Below are positions 60,234 through 64,000 of a DNA stretch of 64,000 nt, in pieces. Position 1 is the first letter of the stretch. Every line of letters begins with the position of its first letter. The translations under genes and the position numbers were made by a program. The notes under the pieces were generated by a model. It did no database searches, was not told where the DNA came from, and worked only from the letters and a program-made list of their open reading frames with translations. The stretch spans positions 7,523,855-7,587,854 of the forward strand of contig JAEMBT020000006.1 of NCBI GenBank assembly GCA_018873245.2, read 5' to 3'. Origin of the DNA: Archegozetes longisetosus (Eukaryota > Arthropoda > Arachnida > Sarcoptiformes > Trhypochthoniidae).

Positions 60234-62359
60234 TATAAAATAGATTAGTTAATATCGATCAAAATGATCTACTTTTGAAGTACGACTCAAATTATATCAT
60301 GAATGAAATTATATGTCTGACAACATATCTCAATCGAATCACTTAAGAAACACTTAAGATCCTCACAACTTTCAGTAATACTTGAGAGCTTTTTGAAAAC
60401 AGGAAGAAACGAAACCAACGACAATAGAAGCAGTGGTTATAAGTCGACGGACGAACTTGACCTTCATGTATGAAACCAACCTTATGATGTTTAAGGCAAT
60501 CCTCAGGTTTTGCTAGCATTTGATTGCATGCATTCTTACAATTAACATATCTTAGTATCGAATCAAAATACTAATTATAGTTGACTTTTTTCTCATGTCC
60601 TGTTATGCTTATCTCTATTTGTGTTATAAATAAGTTTAGAAAATAAATAGTTTTATTCCAAAGTAACTAATGGCATGCTTGTGTGGCTATCGTGTTGATT
60701 TGAACTTTATATTCCTAATTTAATATCAAATTCTTTCATAACGACAACCAGTGAAACTTGTTATGATTACATGCTTTGGCATATATTATGTGATTTACAT
60801 AATGAAAGTATAATCAATTTTACTTTAAATTCTCTTTTAAACCCAAAGTTCATTAGAATTCTCAACTAATCTATACTAAGAACATCTCTGATGCATATGA
60901 ATGAAAGCATTTTTTCATAACTTAAAGTGTGTCTGATGCCTGCTTACATAATAAGCAATGATAAAATGAATTTTCCAAGCCATCATTATTCACTTTGTTG
61001 GCTTACTTTAGGATAGTTTGGCAAAATGTTAGAAACTATTCAATGATGATAAGCAGAAATAACTGTTTCCTTGAGTTCAAATTTTGTATTCATAAAGTTT
61101 TGATTCACTCATCTAATGAATGAGGCATTTTTTGCTTTTAGACTGTTCTTTCGTCAACATTTTTAAGGGCTAAAGTCTTATGAGTACAAAAATTTGAAAT
61201 AAGTTCATTAATAGACTATTAAAAGTCTTTACTATAGTGGATATTGAATTAAACTCGTCATTTTTGCCTTATTAGTGAACGATCTGAACTTTAAGAATAT
61301 ATTTTTTCAATTTCATTGTATTGAATGGTACGATTTTCAGAAATACTACGTCTTCAAACTTTTTAATATTTAAAGGCAAGGAATTTCTTAAAAATTTTAG
61401 TAGAACAGTCTGATAGTCTGTAGAGTTGAATCCTAATTAACTTTGAAAATATGGGAATATTGTGTATAACTTTTAATGACTTTCAATCTACAAGACATTG
61501 AAAGCCATTTGATCGCTATTGAAATGTCTCGGAACCTGTCAAACGCTTGACTCACCACACAGTTATTATGACAAATAGGAGTTGGAAAATGGTGGTAAGC
61601 CTCAAATACTTTTCAAATAATGATCATTGTGAAGCTGTATAGTATGAGGTGATCTTTCATTTGATTATTTCGCTAAATAAATATGACTATTGATCGATGT
61701 TTCATTATGATGCTTTCGAGAATATTTTCTTGTCGTTATTCAATCATTAATAAGTCTGTGGATTTTTTATTAGATTTCAGTAACTGTAAGAGTTAATCTA
61801 AAAGTTTTACTTTGTTCAAGGCTTTTGTTGGGTTTCAAAATTTTCTGTAAAATATAACTTTCCCAATTGTTTGACAAGCTTTGAGGCTATCATAATGTTT
61901 GTGTAGTTCTTCATAACTTTCACCAAGTAATTTGATTTAGTTGTTGCTCAGAGGTCTAATTTTGCAAAAGTTTAAGGTTAAGGTTTGGGATAAGGGAAAA
62001 TTAGTTGACGAGGAACAACCAAAATATTGAATTTATAATGATAAACAAAGACTCAGTTTCACTGAGCCTGAGCCTCAGGCTCTTGGAATGTTGCTGGACC
62101 TAGGCTAAGCTGGGGCTAGCTCAAGTGGATGGTTAGGAATTAGTATTGAAAGTTTTTAAATTTGACAGTTGCTCGTTTGCCAAATACCTCAATTATGCAA
62201 TAGTCTATGAGACATGCGCACAAGTACGCATCAGTCATTTCCCTACAGCTTTTAATAAAATTATTTTTAATAAATATTTTTTTCTAATAATAACTAATTT
62301 TAAAAACTATCAAGTCAATATTAGGTCTATTTATATTAAAATTATTTTATTCTAATTAA
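60234..62359. other. Intergenic region between the Spätzle-like gene and FEM1
   Basis: About 2.1 kb between divergent genes, with no coding pattern seen. A small GC-rich near-palindrome lies at 62064-62082. Promoters of both genes should be at its ends. Confidence 0.55.
62064..62082. repeat. GC-rich 19-bp near-palindrome
   Basis: GAGCCTGAGCCTCAGGCTC is self-complementary except at its centre. It lies next to the small hairpin-forming ACTCAG...CTGAG text, about 280 bp upstream of the FEM1 start. It could be a factor-binding palindrome or simply a local repeat. Confidence 0.5.
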
Positions 62360-62419
62360 ATGGAATTCAAAAACATAGTATTCAATGCGGCCAGAGATGG
62401 AAAACTTAGACGACTTAAG
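62360..62419 (+). CDS. FEM1: First coding exon of a FEM1-family protein (partial)
   Basis: FEM1 proteins are ankyrin/TPR substrate receptors of cullin-2 ubiquitin ligases that read C-terminal degrons. This exon encodes 20 residues starting MEFKN and containing VFNAARDGKLRRLK. That closely resembles the remembered start of vertebrate FEM1A/FEM1C (MDLKTAVFNAARDGKL). It ends in phase 0 at AAG|GTATTT. The ankyrin exons should follow to the right. I found none between here and the window end, so the first intron is longer than 1.58 kb. Confidence is limited by the short match. Confidence 0.75.
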
Positions 62420-63563
62420 GTATTTATTTGTATTTGCTTTCATTTAATTGTATTCATTGTTTCAATGGACAGATTATTTTTATTGCGATTGAATGAGTTC
62501 AATCTATTTTAAATGAATTATTGTACTAAACTTTCGCTTTAGCCATCTTTTTATACATTTCTACCCTGAGTATCTAAGCATTTTCCTACTTACTCATTTG
62601 TCAATCCATTCTATTATGATTTCACTCTTATCTTGTTAATTAAGTAATGATTATCACATCATACCATTAATAGTGTCTCAATATAATCAAATAAGACATG
62701 AAATTCAGTTAGTCAATTTGCACTTTATTTCAAGTCATCAATCGATTAGTGGATCGATTTTTGAATATAAATTGAATCGTTTTCCTTAATAACATATTTG
62801 ATTAATTAATATGAAAAATAATTTTATCTGAAATAAGGGGTTAAATTATTTGAGTAAATATTTGGGAAGATTGACCAATTGTTGTGTATTATTTTAAAAT
62901 TATTAAGTCAAATTTTTGATTTATCATACGAGTCGTATAAGGTTCAAATTAATACTTGAATAACTCAGTCTTATACAGATTAGAGATTGTATTACATGAC
63001 ATCTACAAAATCAAAATTTAGTAGATTAAATGATAATTATAATACGATTAGTGGCCATGCGTAACCCTAATGAACAGCTCGATTATCGTTATGATTTATA
63101 AATGTCGAGCATAGTAATAATGGTGAGTGTACAGCGACTATCCCTAAGGTTCTCTGTTAGAATTCTCAAAACTGATATGAAACTATTTCAAATAAAACTA
63201 TTCTCATACTAATACTAGTTTATATCAATTATTTGTTCGTCCATTCAGTTGTATACACATCACACAATATTTTTCCATTTTTGATACATGTTAAAGTTTT
63301 GATAATAAACGTTCACTTCAAATCTGCTACCTTTCAAATTGATGGCTTTCTAAATTGTTTAATATTCATTCTTACATTTTTCAGAGAAATTATTTGAGAA
63401 AACATCAAATCATTTGATATTATTGGAAATATTTGATCTGATAATAAATGTGTCTTAGATTTATATCTCGTATTAAAGGAGAGTTCCGCGGTTCCATTGA
63501 ACGCGGCCCTAAAGCATCGATTTATTTGAAACTTTTTATGTTAATAAGGAGGGTCTGGTATGA

Positions 63564-63733
63564 TTTATCGACAGCCAGTTTATCGACACGACTAGTTTAT
63601 CGACAACTTGTTTATCGACACCCGGCTTATCGACAACCAGTTAATCGACAGTCAATTTATCTACTCATGGCTAATCGACACGTGTCTGGCTCTGTTCACC
63701 GACGATCTGAACACCGACCTGTTCACCGACAAG
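63564..63733. repeat. Degenerate 15-bp minisatellite
   Basis: About eleven units of roughly 15 bp built around TTTATCGACAACCAG, drifting to TTCACCGACGATCTG in the right third. Unit lengths range from 12 to 23 bp. A period divisible by three keeps a frame open on the plus strand (Val-Tyr-Arg-Gln-Leu-like repeats), which explains the long open frame there. Confidence 0.85.
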
Positions 63734-63787
63734 CTTTTTTTTTATATAATTCGTCAAATTTTCCATTTATCTCGATTTCAATCGTTT

Positions 63788-63990
63788 TATTAGGTTAGGT
63801 TAGGTTACCTTATGTTAGGTAGGGTTGTTATTTTTATTACTCTAGGTTAGGTTAATTTAGGTTAAGTTATCTTTTGTTAGGTAAAGTTGTTGGGTTGGGT
63901 TAGGTTTGGCAACGTAATGTTTGCTAGCTTACTAACCTAACCTAGACTAATAAAAATAACGTTACCTAATATAAGATAACCTAACCTAAT
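63788..63990. repeat. TTAGGTT-rich foldback (inverted repeat with telomere-like motif)
   Basis: The left arm (63788-63853) and right arm (63933-63990) are imperfect inverted copies: TATTAGGTTAGGTTA...TATTTTTATTA...CTAGGTTAGGTT is matched by AACCTAACCTAG...TAATAAAAATA...TAACCTAACCTAATA. They enclose a loop of about 80 bp that is itself rich in TTAGG. TTAGG is the common arthropod telomere unit. The element lies near the window edge, so its outer boundary is uncertain. Confidence 0.75.
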
Positions 63991-64000
63991 AAGCATAAAA

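Larger units (their letters stand above)
62420..64000. other. Probable first intron of FEM1 (runs off the window)
   Basis: No further coding exon of FEM1 seen. It contains a 15-bp-period minisatellite and a TTAGGTT-rich foldback, each listed separately. The 116-codon frame at 63448-63798 runs through the minisatellite and is probably not a gene. Confidence 0.5.

Noticed and set aside
63564-63733. Considered as a CRISPR-like array because of regular short repeats.
   Set aside because: Units are degenerate and directly adjacent without unique spacers, there are no cas genes, and the context is an animal genome.
63448-63798. 116-codon plus-strand frame near the right edge.
   Set aside because: Its openness is explained by a 15-bp tandem repeat whose period is a multiple of three. 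The flanking parts look random.

Overview
This is an AT-rich, intron-rich window of nuclear DNA from an animal, almost certainly an arthropod. Its genes are animal-specific: a Spätzle-like cystine-knot ligand, Homer, ARNT/Tango, a furin-type convertase, FUT8 and a FEM1 start exon. Most introns are short, and TTAGG-type repeats (the arthropod telomere motif) occur at the right edge. The compact layout would suit an acariform mite, but that placement is inference. There is nothing bacterial, no CRISPR array and no rRNA or tRNA that I can support. I rebuilt gene models by hand from splice sites, reading phase and remembered family sequences. In every complete model the exon lengths sum to a whole number of codons.

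Left part (1-30.6 kb), all on the minus strand. After about 4.7 kb without a visible gene come VPS33A (4721-7656), an 11-ankyrin-repeat death-domain protein of ANKDD1 type (8388-14174), a furin-like proprotein convertase (14771-21542), 3-ketodihydrosphingosine reductase KDSR (23909-25189) and the deadenylase subunit PAN3 (26309-28084, one exon).

Middle part (30.6-52.2 kb). ARNT/Tango is a large minus-strand gene (30617-42119) with two long introns that hold a (TC)30 microsatellite, a G-rich tract, a transposon relic and a possible alternative terminal exon. FUT8 (45700-47935, minus) and symplekin (48611-52173, plus) are divergent and share a 675-bp upstream region.

Right part (52.2-64 kb). 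Homer (52806-56714, plus) converges on a Spätzle-like ligand (57306-60233, minus). A FEM1-type start exon (62360-62419, plus) is followed by intron-like DNA with a 15-bp minisatellite and a TTAGGTT-rich foldback.

The genes do not form one pathway. Several touch membrane traffic and secretion: VPS33A (endolysosomal fusion), furin (propeptide cleavage), FUT8 (Golgi core fucosylation), KDSR (sphingolipid synthesis) and a secreted pro-ligand with a polybasic processing site. PAN3 and symplekin act at mRNA 3' ends. The less expected items are small-scale: a 14-nt microexon, a GC-AG intron, a 66-nt in-frame intron, TA-flanked MITEs inside introns, a possible bHLH-only ARNT isoform, and a possible 55-residue microprotein gene upstream of ARNT.
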